Shown one piece after another: positions 1 through 6,883 of a stretch of 10,513 nt of DNA. The notes beneath the pieces were generated by a model that was given only the letters and a program-made list of their open reading frames with translations, was not told the DNA's origin and did not search any database. Source of the stretch: Candidatus Borrarchaeota archaeon (GTDB lineage: Archaea > Asgardarchaeota > Sifarchaeia > Borrarchaeales > Borrarchaeaceae); the NCBI GenBank assembly GCA_016840645.1, contig JAEORY010000101.1, forward strand, positions 1 through 10,513, in the 5' to 3' direction. A program made the position numbers and the translations under genes. The first letter of the stretch is position 1, and every line of letters begins with the position of its first letter.

Positions 1-95
1 TAGGAGCATCTGAAGGACAGAAAGTAGCAGATACCGTTTCAAGTTTTAGTCAGACAATAAAAGAACTAGGACCAAATCCGATAAAAGGTGAATAA
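1..95 (+). CDS. C-terminal end of an MvhD-like iron-sulfur subunit (partial)
   Basis: Only the last 30 complete codons of an upstream gene are present, in the frame that ends at the TAA at 93-95. The tail begins GASEGQKVADTV and ends KELGPNPIKGE. I recognise this as the usual end of the F420-non-reducing hydrogenase delta subunit (MvhD/VhuD), whose tails typically carry an (S)A(A/S)EG block and finish in a KELGP-like motif. MvhD is a small [2Fe-2S] protein that passes electrons from a hydrogenase or formate dehydrogenase to HdrA in the bifurcating heterodisulfide reductase complex. The stop lies 2 bases before the fdhA start, and the fdhA ribosome binding site lies inside these final codons, so the two are surely co-transcribed. 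The cysteines that would prove the family lie outside the window, so the call rests on the tail and its neighbours. Confidence 0.55.
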   Translation, partial: GASEGQKVADTVSSFSQTIKELGPNPIKGE

Positions 96-97
96 CA

Positions 98-2128
98 ATG
101 GATATGCAGTATGTACCAACGATATGCCCATATTGCGGATCTGGATGTGGGATGTATCTTGTGGTCAAGGACGGCAAAATAATAGGCGTAGAACCATGGA
201 AGGAACATCCTGTAAATGAAGGAACGAATTGTCCTAAAGGTAGAAGATCATACTTATTTTTATATAGCGAAGACCGACTTAAAAAACCATTGCTTAGAAA
301 TAACGGCAAATTTGAGGAAATTTCTTGGGAGAAAGCACTTGACTTAGTTTCTGCGGCTCTAAAGGATACTTCACCCGAATCCTTTGGTATCCTGGGTTCA
401 GGAAAGACCACGAACGAGGCTAGTTATTTGCTTCAGAAGTTTGCTCGGGTCGTCATGGGTACCAACAACGTCGAGTATTGCGCCAGATTCTGTCATTCTG
501 CAACAGTTGCAGGGCTTGGGCCCACAGTTGGCTCTGGTGTTATGGAGACCTCTCAATTAGATTATGAAATCGCGGATTGCATTATCATTGCTGGGGTCAA
601 TATCAAAGAAACCTTCCCTATGATTGCAAAAAGGGTGCTTAGAGCAAAGAAGAAGGGAGCCAAGGTAATTGTGATAGATCCACGAAGAACAGTTACTGCA
701 AGACATCTAGCGGATATTCACTTACAATTGAGGCCTGGCACAGATGTTGCCTTGATAAATGGCATAATGAGTATTATTATTAATGAAGGGCTTGAAAATA
801 GAGAATTTATAGAATCAAGAACTGCTGGTTTCAATGATTTGCGCGATTTTCTCTCCACGATTGACTTAAAACAAATCGAACAGATCACAGGTATTTCTAT
901 AGAAAAAATCAGAAAGGCTGCACTTACCTACGCCAATGCAGAGAGGGGGTGCATCCAATATGATGAAGGTATAACTCAGCACACTACTGGAGCGGATAAT
1001 GTCAAGGTGCTTGCTGACCTAGCGCTTTTAACTGGACATATTGGAAAGCCAGGAACTGGTGTTAACCCCATGAGGGGACAAATAAACGGAGAAGGATCAG
1101 GGGATATGGGCTGCGTTAACGTCTTCTACCCTGGTTTCAAACGGGTAGGTCAGGAGGCAGCAGAGTTCTTCCAAGAGCGTTGGGGCGTAGAAAATCTTCC
1201 AATTAATCCCGGTCTAACCTATATGGATATTGTGCATAATTGTAAGGCTATTTATGTGGTAGGGACAAATCCTATGATTTCAGGGCCTGATACAAATAGT
1301 ATAAGGCAGTCTCTTGAGAACCTCGATTTTCTAGTAGTTCAAGACATATTTTTGACAGAAACAGCAAAACTTGCAGATGTGGTATTACCTGCAGCTACAT
1401 GGGTTGAGAGGGAAGGAGTACATGCATGGGTTGATAGAAGAGTTCAAAAGATAAATAAAGTGGTTGATCCTCCTGGCGAGGCCAAACCTGATTGGCGCAT
1501 AATATGTGATTTGGCTGAAAAGATGGGTTTTAAGGATAAATTCAGTTATGCAAATCCCAGGGAGATATTCGAGGAGATAAGACAGTGCGTTCCCCAGTAC
1601 GCTGGCTTAACTTACGAAAGGATAGAGAAAACAGCAGGAGGGATTCAGTGGCCTTGTCCTTCTGAAGATCACCCAGGGACACCTACAATGTTTACGCAAA
1701 AATTTAATACGCCTGATGGCCTTGGTCATTTTCAGGTGGCGGAGTATAGACCTCCAGCTGAACTGCCAGACGAAGAATATCCTTATGTTCTGTCTACTGG
1801 AAGAAGCATGTTCCATTATCATACTGGGACGATGACTAGGAGAACTGACAGATTAAATGCAGAAGTGCCTTGTAATTTTGTTCAGATTAATCCTAAAGAC
1901 GCAATAAAACTGGAAACCACCAATGGGGGATGGGTTGTTTTGAAAACGAGGCGGGGTAGTATTAAAGCTAAGGTAGTGATCACTGAAGATGTGCCTCAAG
2001 GGATGGTTTTCACGCCCTTTCACTTCGGCGATTCACCAGCCAATGTATTAACAAACCCAGCCTTTGACCCCAAGTGCAAAATGCCTGAATTCAAAGTATG
2101 TGCTGTAAGAATGGAGGTAGAACAATGA
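98..2128 (+). CDS. fdhA: Formate dehydrogenase catalytic subunit alpha, cysteine type
   Basis: This is the Mo/W-bis-pyranopterin subunit that interconverts formate and CO2 in the cytoplasm. Its 676 residues match the usual size of archaeal FdhA. The N-terminal [4Fe-4S] site is C10, C13, C17 and C45, followed by the conserved lysine K47. The active-site loop is CARFCHSATVAGL at 128-140: C132 sits where E. coli FdhH has selenocysteine, followed by catalytic H133. The matching active-site arginine is R326 in GVNPMRGQ. The pterin-binding segments VIVIDPRR (190-197) and LTGHIGKPGTG (311-321) are present. A C-terminal molybdopterin-dinucleotide domain begins near residue 560. The start is supported by AAGGTGA at 85-91, six bases before the ATG. 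The stop overlaps the fdhB start. There is no signal peptide or twin-arginine motif. Related molybdoenzymes such as formylmethanofuran dehydrogenase FwdB/FmdB share the fold, but the FdhH-like active site and the fdhB partner favour formate. Confidence 0.93.
   Translation: MDMQYVPTICPYCGSGCGMYLVVKDGKIIGVEPWKEHPVNEGTNCPKGRRSYLFLYSEDRLKKPLLRNNGKFEEISWEKALDLVSAALKDTSPESFGILGSGKTTNEASYLLQKFARVVMGTNNVEYCARFCHSATVAGLGPTVGSGVMETSQLDYEIADCIIIAGVNIKETFPMIAKRVLRAKKKGAKVIVIDPRRTVTARHLADIHLQLRPGTDVALINGIMSIIINEGLENREFIESRTAGFNDLRDFLSTIDLKQIEQITGISIEKIRKAALTYANAERGCIQYDEGITQHTTGADNVKVLADLALLTGHIGKPGTGVNPMRGQINGEGSGDMGCVNVFYPGFKRVGQEAAEFFQERWGVENLPINPGLTYMDIVHNCKAIYVVGTNPMISGPDTNSIRQSLENLDFLVVQDIFLTETAKLADVVLPAATWVEREGVHAWVDRRVQKINKVVDPPGEAKPDWRIICDLAEKMGFKDKFSYANPREIFEEIRQCVPQYAGLTYERIEKTAGGIQWPCPSEDHPGTPTMFTQKFNTPDGLGHFQVAEYRPPAELPDEEYPYVLSTGRSMFHYHTGTMTRRTDRLNAEVPCNFVQINPKDAIKLETTNGGWVVLKTRRGSIKAKVVITEDVPQGMVFTPFHFGDSPANVLTNPAFDPKCKMPEFKVCAVRMEVEQ
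2113..2118 (+). promoter_or_regulatory. Strong Shine-Dalgarno site that sets the fdhB start
   Basis: GGAGGT lies inside the last fdhA codons, six bases before the ATG at 2125. It supports that ATG rather than the in-frame ATG 27 bases earlier, which would add nine residues (MCCKNGGRT) unlike family members. The chosen ATG overlaps the fdhA stop as ATGA, so translation of the two subunits is probably coupled. Confidence 0.8.
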
Positions 2129-3351
2129 ATGGTGATATGTATCTCGCCTGGGCTTCAAATGAGGAAAATCGAAATAAGGCAGACTGTGGTGGTGCAGTTA
2201 CGGCACTTCTGAAATTTGCACTAGAAAGTGGACTTGTAGATGCAGTACTAGCTATAAAAGCAAGGGATGGCGACAGATACGATGGTATACCTGTGCTAAT
2301 TACTGATCCAGAAGAAATAAAAGATACTGCAGGAGTATTGCATTCTAGTTCTATAAATATTCCCCGCTATCTTAAAGAATACATGGCGGGTGTTTATAAT
2401 CGCAAACTTGCTGTAGTCTGCAAACCTTGTGATGCTAGGGCGCTCATTGAACTAACCAAAAGAGATGTCATGCATCTTGAAAATTTACTTCTTATTGGAC
2501 TAAATTGTACTGGTACGTTCTCACCGGTAACAGCCAAAGAAATGTTCAAAGAAAAATTTGGCGTAAATCCCTCAGATGTTATTAAAGAAGAAATTGAAGA
2601 TGGAAAACTTAAGATAAGATTAAAAGACGAAACAGAAGTGGAAAGAGACCTAAAAATATTAGAAGAAGAAGGATATGGCAGAAGGGAAAATTGTAGGAGA
2701 TGTGAAATCAATATTCCAACTATGACGGATATAGCTTGTGGGAGGTGGGGAGCTACAGACGAAAAAAAGACGTTTATCGAGGTTTGTTCCGACAAAGGAT
2801 CTAATCTTATTGAGAGCGCGATTGAAGCAGATTCTATTAAAGTGGAACGCCCTAATTCTGAAGCAATAGAAACTAGAAGAAAACAAGATGCACTAGCAAT
2901 AAAACTAGCTCAAGAGTGGCAAGAGAAAGACTTCGCTCCATTCAAAGCGATGAGTGCTGATGAACGATTTAGTTACTGGTTCTCCCAATTTAATCAGTGC
3001 ATCAAGTGTTTCGGGTGTAGAGATGCTTGTCCTATATGTTTTTGTGAGCATTGCATGCTTGAGGCGGATAGAGGTTATGTAAGCGGTGGAGAGATACCAC
3101 CTGATCCTCTATGGCCTATGGTACGAATCGTGCACGTTATGGACTCTTGCATAAATTGTGGTCAGTGTCAGGATGCATGTCCTATGGAATTGCCATTAGC
3201 TAAGTTGATCTTTATGCTGAACAAGGAAGTAGCTCCACGCTTTGATTATGAACCAGGTATAAATGTAGAGTCTCGTGCCCCTTCAGCAACAGTTACTGAT
3301 ACCGAATTGACCATAGATGATGTGGCATTGTTCCTTAAGAAGTCTGTATGA
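2125..3351 (+). CDS. fdhB: Formate dehydrogenase beta subunit (FrhB/FdhB family, F420-type)
   Basis: This is the electron-transfer partner of FdhA. In methanogens FdhB carries FAD and Fe-S clusters and reduces coenzyme F420. From the ATG at 2125 the protein has 408 residues, the normal size for the family. The N-terminal FrhB/FdhB domain includes DCGGAVTALLKFAL (20-33) and VCKPCDARA (98-106). The C-terminal FrhB/FdhB domain contains NCRRCEINIPTMTDIACG, with C190, C193 and C205. Two ferredoxin-like sites follow: C292-x2-C295-x2-C298-x3-C302, with further cysteines at 305, 307 and 310, and C342-x2-C345-x2-C348-x3-C352. The gene overlaps fdhA by four bases. F420 as the partner is inferred from the family. 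Because an MvhD-like gene precedes fdhA, electrons may also or instead pass to a heterodisulfide reductase complex. No signal peptide or membrane segment is visible. Confidence 0.9.
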   Translation: MNGDMYLAWASNEENRNKADCGGAVTALLKFALESGLVDAVLAIKARDGDRYDGIPVLITDPEEIKDTAGVLHSSSINIPRYLKEYMAGVYNRKLAVVCKPCDARALIELTKRDVMHLENLLLIGLNCTGTFSPVTAKEMFKEKFGVNPSDVIKEEIEDGKLKIRLKDETEVERDLKILEEEGYGRRENCRRCEINIPTMTDIACGRWGATDEKKTFIEVCSDKGSNLIESAIEADSIKVERPNSEAIETRRKQDALAIKLAQEWQEKDFAPFKAMSADERFSYWFSQFNQCIKCFGCRDACPICFCEHCMLEADRGYVSGGEIPPDPLWPMVRIVHVMDSCINCGQCQDACPMELPLAKLIFMLNKEVAPRFDYEPGINVESRAPSATVTDTELTIDDVALFLKKSV

Positions 3352-3490
3352 AAAGTAGATATACCTTACTTGAAATATATTGACTGAAACATACCAAAGA
3401 TGACAATTAGAACAAATTAGGATACCAAAATCCTTTATCACGACATAAAGCGAGTATTAAGAAAAAAAATCTTAAAAGGGAGTTTACACC
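3352..3490 (+). promoter_or_regulatory. Intergenic control region before the NuoC/NuoI-B-D pair
   Basis: This 139-base gap separates the fdh genes from the complex-I-like genes and is long for a region inside an operon. AAATATAT at 3373-3380 is a possible TATA box for a separate transcript. ATACC occurs at 3361, 3391 and 3422, about 30 bases apart, and the last two copies extend to ATACCAAA. TTAAGA at 3457-3462 and TCTTAA at 3470-3475 form a 6-bp inverted repeat around a run of A just before the AAGGGAG ribosome binding site. A weak 5-bp hairpin (AGGAT/ATCCT) spans 3419-3434. None is diagnostic, and read-through from fdhB remains possible. Confidence 0.35.
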
Positions 3491-3973
3491 ATGAAAGAAG
3501 AAATTCAAGCGATTTTTAAATATCTTCAAACTCAGATGAACGCAGAGTATTCTGTTGACGAAAATATAAATTATGTTAGAGTTTTAAAGCCTAATTACTT
3601 CCAAGCTGCAGAGTACTTGAGAAATCAAGGATTCCAGAGATTATTGACGATTAGTGCTGTCGATTGGATAGAACGAGGAACTTTTGAGATATATTTCCTC
3701 GTGCATAAACTCCATGAAGACATATACGTTAAGGTAGCAACTGAGATCCCGAGAGATAATCCTACAATTCCAAGCTTGTCGAAACTCTGGCTTAATGCTG
3801 CTATGCATGAGAGAGAGGCGTGGGAACTCTTTGGGGTTTCCTTTGAAGGAAATCAAATTCTAAAACCACTATTCTTGGAGGATCCCGTTGAGATTCCCCC
3901 CTTTAGAAAAGATTTCAATTGGAGAGAATTCGTTGAGAAAAATTATTCATTAGTTCACAATGAAGAGAGATGA
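3491..3973 (+). CDS. NuoC-like 30 kDa subunit of a complex-I/group 4 hydrogenase-type complex
   Basis: This is a 160-residue soluble protein of the NADH dehydrogenase 30 kDa family (NuoC, FpoC, and the N-terminal part of HycE). In these complexes the subunit is structural and packs against the B and D subunits in the peripheral arm. The family signature is clear: MHEREAWELFGVSFEGN at 104-120, followed by LKPLFLEDPVEIPPFRKDFNW, where the ERE..ELFG..F.G block and the conserved P-x-RKDF turn are expected. The start has a good AAGGGAG eight bases upstream. The next gene begins six bases after the stop, so the two are one operon and probably one complex. It has no membrane segment. The LEDP..PPFRKDFNWRE ending looks slightly more like energy-converting hydrogenases and their relatives than bacterial complex I, but this does not decide the enzyme. 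Confidence 0.85.
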   Translation: MKEEIQAIFKYLQTQMNAEYSVDENINYVRVLKPNYFQAAEYLRNQGFQRLLTISAVDWIERGTFEIYFLVHKLHEDIYVKVATEIPRDNPTIPSLSKLWLNAAMHEREAWELFGVSFEGNQILKPLFLEDPVEIPPFRKDFNWREFVEKNYSLVHNEER

Positions 3974-3979
3974 TGAAAA

Positions 3980-5986
3980 ATGTTTGAAAGGTTAAAAAAT
4001 GGGCTTACCGTCCTAAAAACAGGACTTAATCAATTAACTAGTAAGCCAATTACATATAATTTCCCTCCTGAAATGCCAATTGCAAAGAATTCTAGAGGTC
4101 GGCACATATTAAACTTAGAAACATGTAAAGGTTGTAAGTTATGCGCTAAGGTTTGCCCAAATGACGCTATAGAAATGGTTGATAGGGCTGTGTCAGACCA
4201 ATCCCCCCAGAAAGACGTTGCATATTACCCCCAACTAGATTTTTCTAGGTGTTGCTTCTGTGGATTATGCGTAGATGTGTGTCCAACAGAGTCGCTTCAA
4301 ATGACAAACTTCCCTGTAGTGATTGGACCCGATAAAAGTAAATTTATATTTTCGCCAGAAATGCTGGCTCAACCTCCTGAGTTAATGCATCCTGAGGATA
4401 CGAAGATTTCTGACATTGCGAGTTGGGCACGTTCAAGGAGCCTATGGGTTTTAAATTACTTTACAGGTTGTTGCTTTATTGAAGCTGTACCTTGGGTAAG
4501 TAGCGGATTTGATATGGAGAGATTTGGGCTTTTAGTAGCTGATAGCCCAAGGCATGCAGATGTACTTCTTATAGGTGGGTATGTTACAGTAAAAACTCTT
4601 AGAAGAATTATTAGAATCTATCAACAGATGCCTAAGCCAAAGTTTGTACTGTCATTCGGAAATTGCCCAATGAGTGGTGGCACATACTGGGACAGTTACA
4701 ACACCATAAAAGAAATCGATAAGTATATTCCTGTTGACGTATGGATAGCAGGATGTCCACCCAGACCAGAACCCATAGGCGTCGCAATAGTTGCTGCTAT
4801 GAAACACATTCAAAACGGATATACAGGTAAAGAAGAAGAGGCTAAATTAACAGAAAAACTGAAAGTTCCACCATTTAGCAGGCAAGAAACGCTTAATCCG
4901 AATGAAATGATAATTCCCTTCGGTCCACAACATGCTGGATCTGGAAACTTTAACCTTAAATTGAAGGTTAATGGAGAAAGAGTGGTAGAAGCTACACCTC
5001 AAGTGGGATACCTGCACAGAGGATTTGAAAAACTCATGGAATATAGAACATGGTATCAGAATGCGATGTTGATTCAACGTGTCTGTGTACTTGACGGCGC
5101 ATCTTACGAGATTGCCTATATTGGTGCCGTTGAAAAAATAGCAGGCTTAGAGGTTCCAGAGAGAGCCAAGTATCTTAGAGTGATACAGGCAGAACTCTCA
5201 AGAATTCAAAGCCACCTTCTTAACTTAGGGTTACTCACTGGAGCAGTAGGGTTTAAAACAATGCAAATGATTACGTGGGGCGATAGAGAGAGGTTTCTTC
5301 GTCTGCTAGACGAATTAACTGGGGGTCGTATATATCACGTATACAATGTTCCAGGTGGAGTTTTCCGGGATTTAACAGATGATTTTACGGAACTCGCTTT
5401 GGAGACTATAAATTATATGAGACAGAGAGTAAACATGTATAACAAACTTATGATGGGTAACTCTACATTCAAGGCAAGGACAATGGATATTGGAAAAATC
5501 GCATCGGATGTTGCAATAGAAAATGATGTTACAGGCCCTAATGCTAGGGCTTCAGGCATAAACTTTGATGTGAGAAAGAGTCATCCTTACGAAGCTTATG
5601 GTAAACTAAACTTTGACATCCCCACATTCAATGAAGGTGATACATACCATAGAACATTAGGTAGGTTATTAGAAATCGGGGAAAGCCTTAATATGATTGA
5701 AGAAGCCTTAAATAACCTACCTCCAGGACCATTTAGGAAGAAATTCGCTCCGTTAAAACGTGTGCCTGAAGGAGAAGCAATAAATTGTATCGAAAGTGCC
5801 AGAGGAGAACTATGTTTTCATCTAGTTAGTTCAGGGGCCAACACTCCATATAGAGCTAAAATAAGAGGACCAACCTTTGGTCCTATTCTTGTATTGCTTC
5901 CTGAGCTTTTGAAGGGATGTAGCATAGCAGATGTGCCCGTAATCTACTGGGGTCTTGATCAATGCCCCGCAGACCACGATAGATAG
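3980..5986 (+). CDS. Fused NuoI-NuoB-NuoD-like protein (ferredoxin + N2-type small subunit + large subunit)
   Basis: One 668-residue chain contains three subunits that are normally separate. Residues 39-105 are a NuoI-like 2[4Fe-4S] ferredoxin: RGRHILNLETCKGC starts it, with sites C49/C52/C55/C59 and C91/C94/C97/C101. Residues about 140-283 are NuoB-like, with tandem C164-C165 (TGCCFIEAV), C229 in FGNCP and C259 in AGCPPRPEP, the ligand pattern of complex I cluster N2. A charged linker (283-300) leads to a NuoD-like domain with FGPQHAGSG (314-322), GYLHRGFEKLMEYRTWYQN (343-361) and RASGINFDVRK (523-533). Where [NiFe] hydrogenases have two CxxC motifs, this protein has C369-V-L-D372 and C662-P-A-D665. 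The chain stops at DHDR, so there is no cleavable tail as in hydrogenase large subunits. No transmembrane segment is visible. The role is inferred: electron transfer with ferredoxin through an Fe-S wire to an altered D-subunit site. The substrate is unknown. Confidence 0.88.
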   Translation: MFERLKNGLTVLKTGLNQLTSKPITYNFPPEMPIAKNSRGRHILNLETCKGCKLCAKVCPNDAIEMVDRAVSDQSPQKDVAYYPQLDFSRCCFCGLCVDVCPTESLQMTNFPVVIGPDKSKFIFSPEMLAQPPELMHPEDTKISDIASWARSRSLWVLNYFTGCCFIEAVPWVSSGFDMERFGLLVADSPRHADVLLIGGYVTVKTLRRIIRIYQQMPKPKFVLSFGNCPMSGGTYWDSYNTIKEIDKYIPVDVWIAGCPPRPEPIGVAIVAAMKHIQNGYTGKEEEAKLTEKLKVPPFSRQETLNPNEMIIPFGPQHAGSGNFNLKLKVNGERVVEATPQVGYLHRGFEKLMEYRTWYQNAMLIQRVCVLDGASYEIAYIGAVEKIAGLEVPERAKYLRVIQAELSRIQSHLLNLGLLTGAVGFKTMQMITWGDRERFLRLLDELTGGRIYHVYNVPGGVFRDLTDDFTELALETINYMRQRVNMYNKLMMGNSTFKARTMDIGKIASDVAIENDVTGPNARASGINFDVRKSHPYEAYGKLNFDIPTFNEGDTYHRTLGRLLEIGESLNMIEEALNNLPPGPFRKKFAPLKRVPEGEAINCIESARGELCFHLVSSGANTPYRAKIRGPTFGPILVLLPELLKGCSIADVPVIYWGLDQCPADHDR

Positions 5987-5988
5987 CC

Positions 5989-6032
5989 TTAAGAAATGCA
6001 CAAATATTATTCTATTTTTTTGATTTTCTTAA
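5989..6032 (+). terminator. Probable terminator after the NuoI-B-D fusion gene
   Basis: TTAAGAAA at 5989-5996 and TTTCTTAA at 6025-6032 form an 8-bp inverted repeat with a 28-base loop. A run of seven T at 6015-6021 and a shorter run at 6024-6027 lie within it, just after the TAG stop. Archaeal transcription often ends on such T-tracts with or without a hairpin. The long loop makes the hairpin itself doubtful. Confidence 0.4.
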
Positions 6033-6059
6033 TTACTTCCAACTTAATAATCTTTATTT

Positions 6060-6075
6060 CTTTAAGTGTTTAAAG
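6060..6075 (+). promoter_or_regulatory. TATA-like promoter for the MfnE-like gene, probably leaderless
   Basis: TTTAAA at 6069-6074 is centred about 26 bases before the GTG at 6098, the distance expected between an archaeal TATA box and the first transcribed base. It lies within the inverted repeat CTTTAA-GTGT-TTAAAG. No Shine-Dalgarno sequence precedes the GTG, which agrees with transcription beginning at or next to the start codon. The next T-tract upstream ends the previous gene. Confidence 0.4.
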
Positions 6076-6097
6076 AACATCTTGATACACTTTTCTC

Positions 6098-6772
6098 GTG
6101 AAGGTGACCAGGATTCACTGCATAAAAATAGGTGGTAGCCTTATTTCTTATACAGAAGAACTAATCGATCTAATGCAAAGTTTGGATAGACTCTCAAAAT
6201 CGTATCAATTAGTTATTATACCTGGTGGAGGACCATTTGCAAACATTGTGAGAGATATGTATAAGCAATATGACTTATCAGAAACTGCTGCTCACTGGAT
6301 GGCAATTCTAGCCATGGATCAATACGGCTTTTTTCTCTCAAATCTTTCTGAAAACACTCTAACGATATCTTCTATTGATAGTGCTAAAGAATTAGCTTCG
6401 ACATACAAACTCGTTATTATTCTACCTTTTCAGGTACTATACGAACAAGATCCGTTGGAACATTCTTGGGATGTTACTTCAGATTCGATTGCGGCATATA
6501 TTGCCTCCTTGATAAATGCTGATTCATTAATTCTTCTTAAGGATGTCAAGGGAATTTTTGAACACGATCCAAAGCAAGAGCCAAGTAAATTGATTGAAAA
6601 ACTTGATCGGCATGATTTTAATGCGTTTGAAATGCAGAGATGTGTCGATAAACATTTTCCTAAGATATTGGCACAGAGTAAGATTCGTTGCTGGATATTA
6701 AATGGCAGGCATCCATCACGTATCATTGAGGCTCTAAAAGGTCAAAAGCCAAAAGGAACCGAAATTATTTAA
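6098..6772 (+). CDS. mfnE: MfnE-like amino acid kinase family protein (methanofuran biosynthesis)
   Basis: MfnE phosphorylates [5-(aminomethyl)furan-3-yl]methyl phosphate to the diphosphate that is coupled to tyramine during methanofuran synthesis. The 224 residues show the amino acid kinase fold: K10-IGGSL near the N-terminus, the PGGGPFA loop at 42-48, LLKDVKGIF at 146-154 and NGRHPSRI at 202-209. The blocks HWMAILAMDQYG (66-77) and EHSWDVTSDSIAAYIA (121-136) are ones I associate with archaeal MfnE rather than with acetylglutamate, uridylate or isopentenyl-phosphate kinases. The start is a GTG with no ribosome binding site. A second GTG two codons later is the alternative. The gene has its own terminator and is not obviously in an operon. 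Methanofuran implies tetrahydromethanopterin-linked C1 chemistry, which agrees with the formate dehydrogenase upstream. The exact substrate is inferred from the family. Confidence 0.78.
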   Translation: MKVTRIHCIKIGGSLISYTEELIDLMQSLDRLSKSYQLVIIPGGGPFANIVRDMYKQYDLSETAAHWMAILAMDQYGFFLSNLSENTLTISSIDSAKELASTYKLVIILPFQVLYEQDPLEHSWDVTSDSIAAYIASLINADSLILLKDVKGIFEHDPKQEPSKLIEKLDRHDFNAFEMQRCVDKHFPKILAQSKIRCWILNGRHPSRIIEALKGQKPKGTEII

Positions 6773-6791
6773 TTTGTATTTAATATAATTT

Positions 6792-6820
6792 TGGAAACAC
6801 CATGAATACTGGTTTTTTTA
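6792..6820 (+). terminator. Probable terminator after the MfnE-like gene
   Basis: ACCA at 6799-6802 can pair with TGGT at 6810-6813 around a 7-base loop, and a run of seven T follows at 6813-6819. A preceding GGAAAC gives some extra A-T pairing across a mismatch. The stem is weak, but the T-tract and its position 20-50 bases past the stop fit an archaeal terminator. Confidence 0.45.
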
Positions 6821-6841
6821 TATTAGAAATCTGTAATAGTG

Positions 6842-6848
6842 TATTATA
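6842..6848 (+). promoter_or_regulatory. Possible TATA box for the surface protein gene
   Basis: TATTATA lies 36-42 bases before the ATG at 6884, which would place the transcript start near 6870 and leave a short leader. That leader carries GAGGGAG at 6873-6879, a good ribosome binding site, with four bases before the ATG. The preceding T-tract terminator makes a separate promoter likely, but the box itself is not unusual in AT-rich DNA. Confidence 0.35.
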
Positions 6849-6883
6849 CTTTGTTTTTACACAGTTACTACTGAGGGAGAATA

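Noticed and set aside
98..2128. Formylmethanofuran dehydrogenase subunit B or nitrate reductase instead of formate dehydrogenase
   Set aside because: The active-site loop, arginine motif and overall length follow FdhH/FdhA, and the next gene is a typical fdhB.
2394..2795. Long open frame on the minus strand inside fdhB
   Set aside because: It lies opposite a well-supported gene, has no family motifs and low-complexity Ser/Leu composition. The same reasoning applies to the other antisense frames inside genes, including 10032-10223.
3348..3383. Eleven-codon ORF overlapping the fdhB stop as ATGA
   Set aside because: It is very short, has no recognisable sequence and no ribosome binding site of its own; chance is the simpler explanation.
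3980..5986. Functional [NiFe] hydrogenase large subunit
   Set aside because: Two of the four nickel-binding cysteines are aspartate, and there is no cleavable C-terminal extension after the second motif. The small-subunit part has the tandem cysteines of complex I N2 rather than the hydrogenase spacing.
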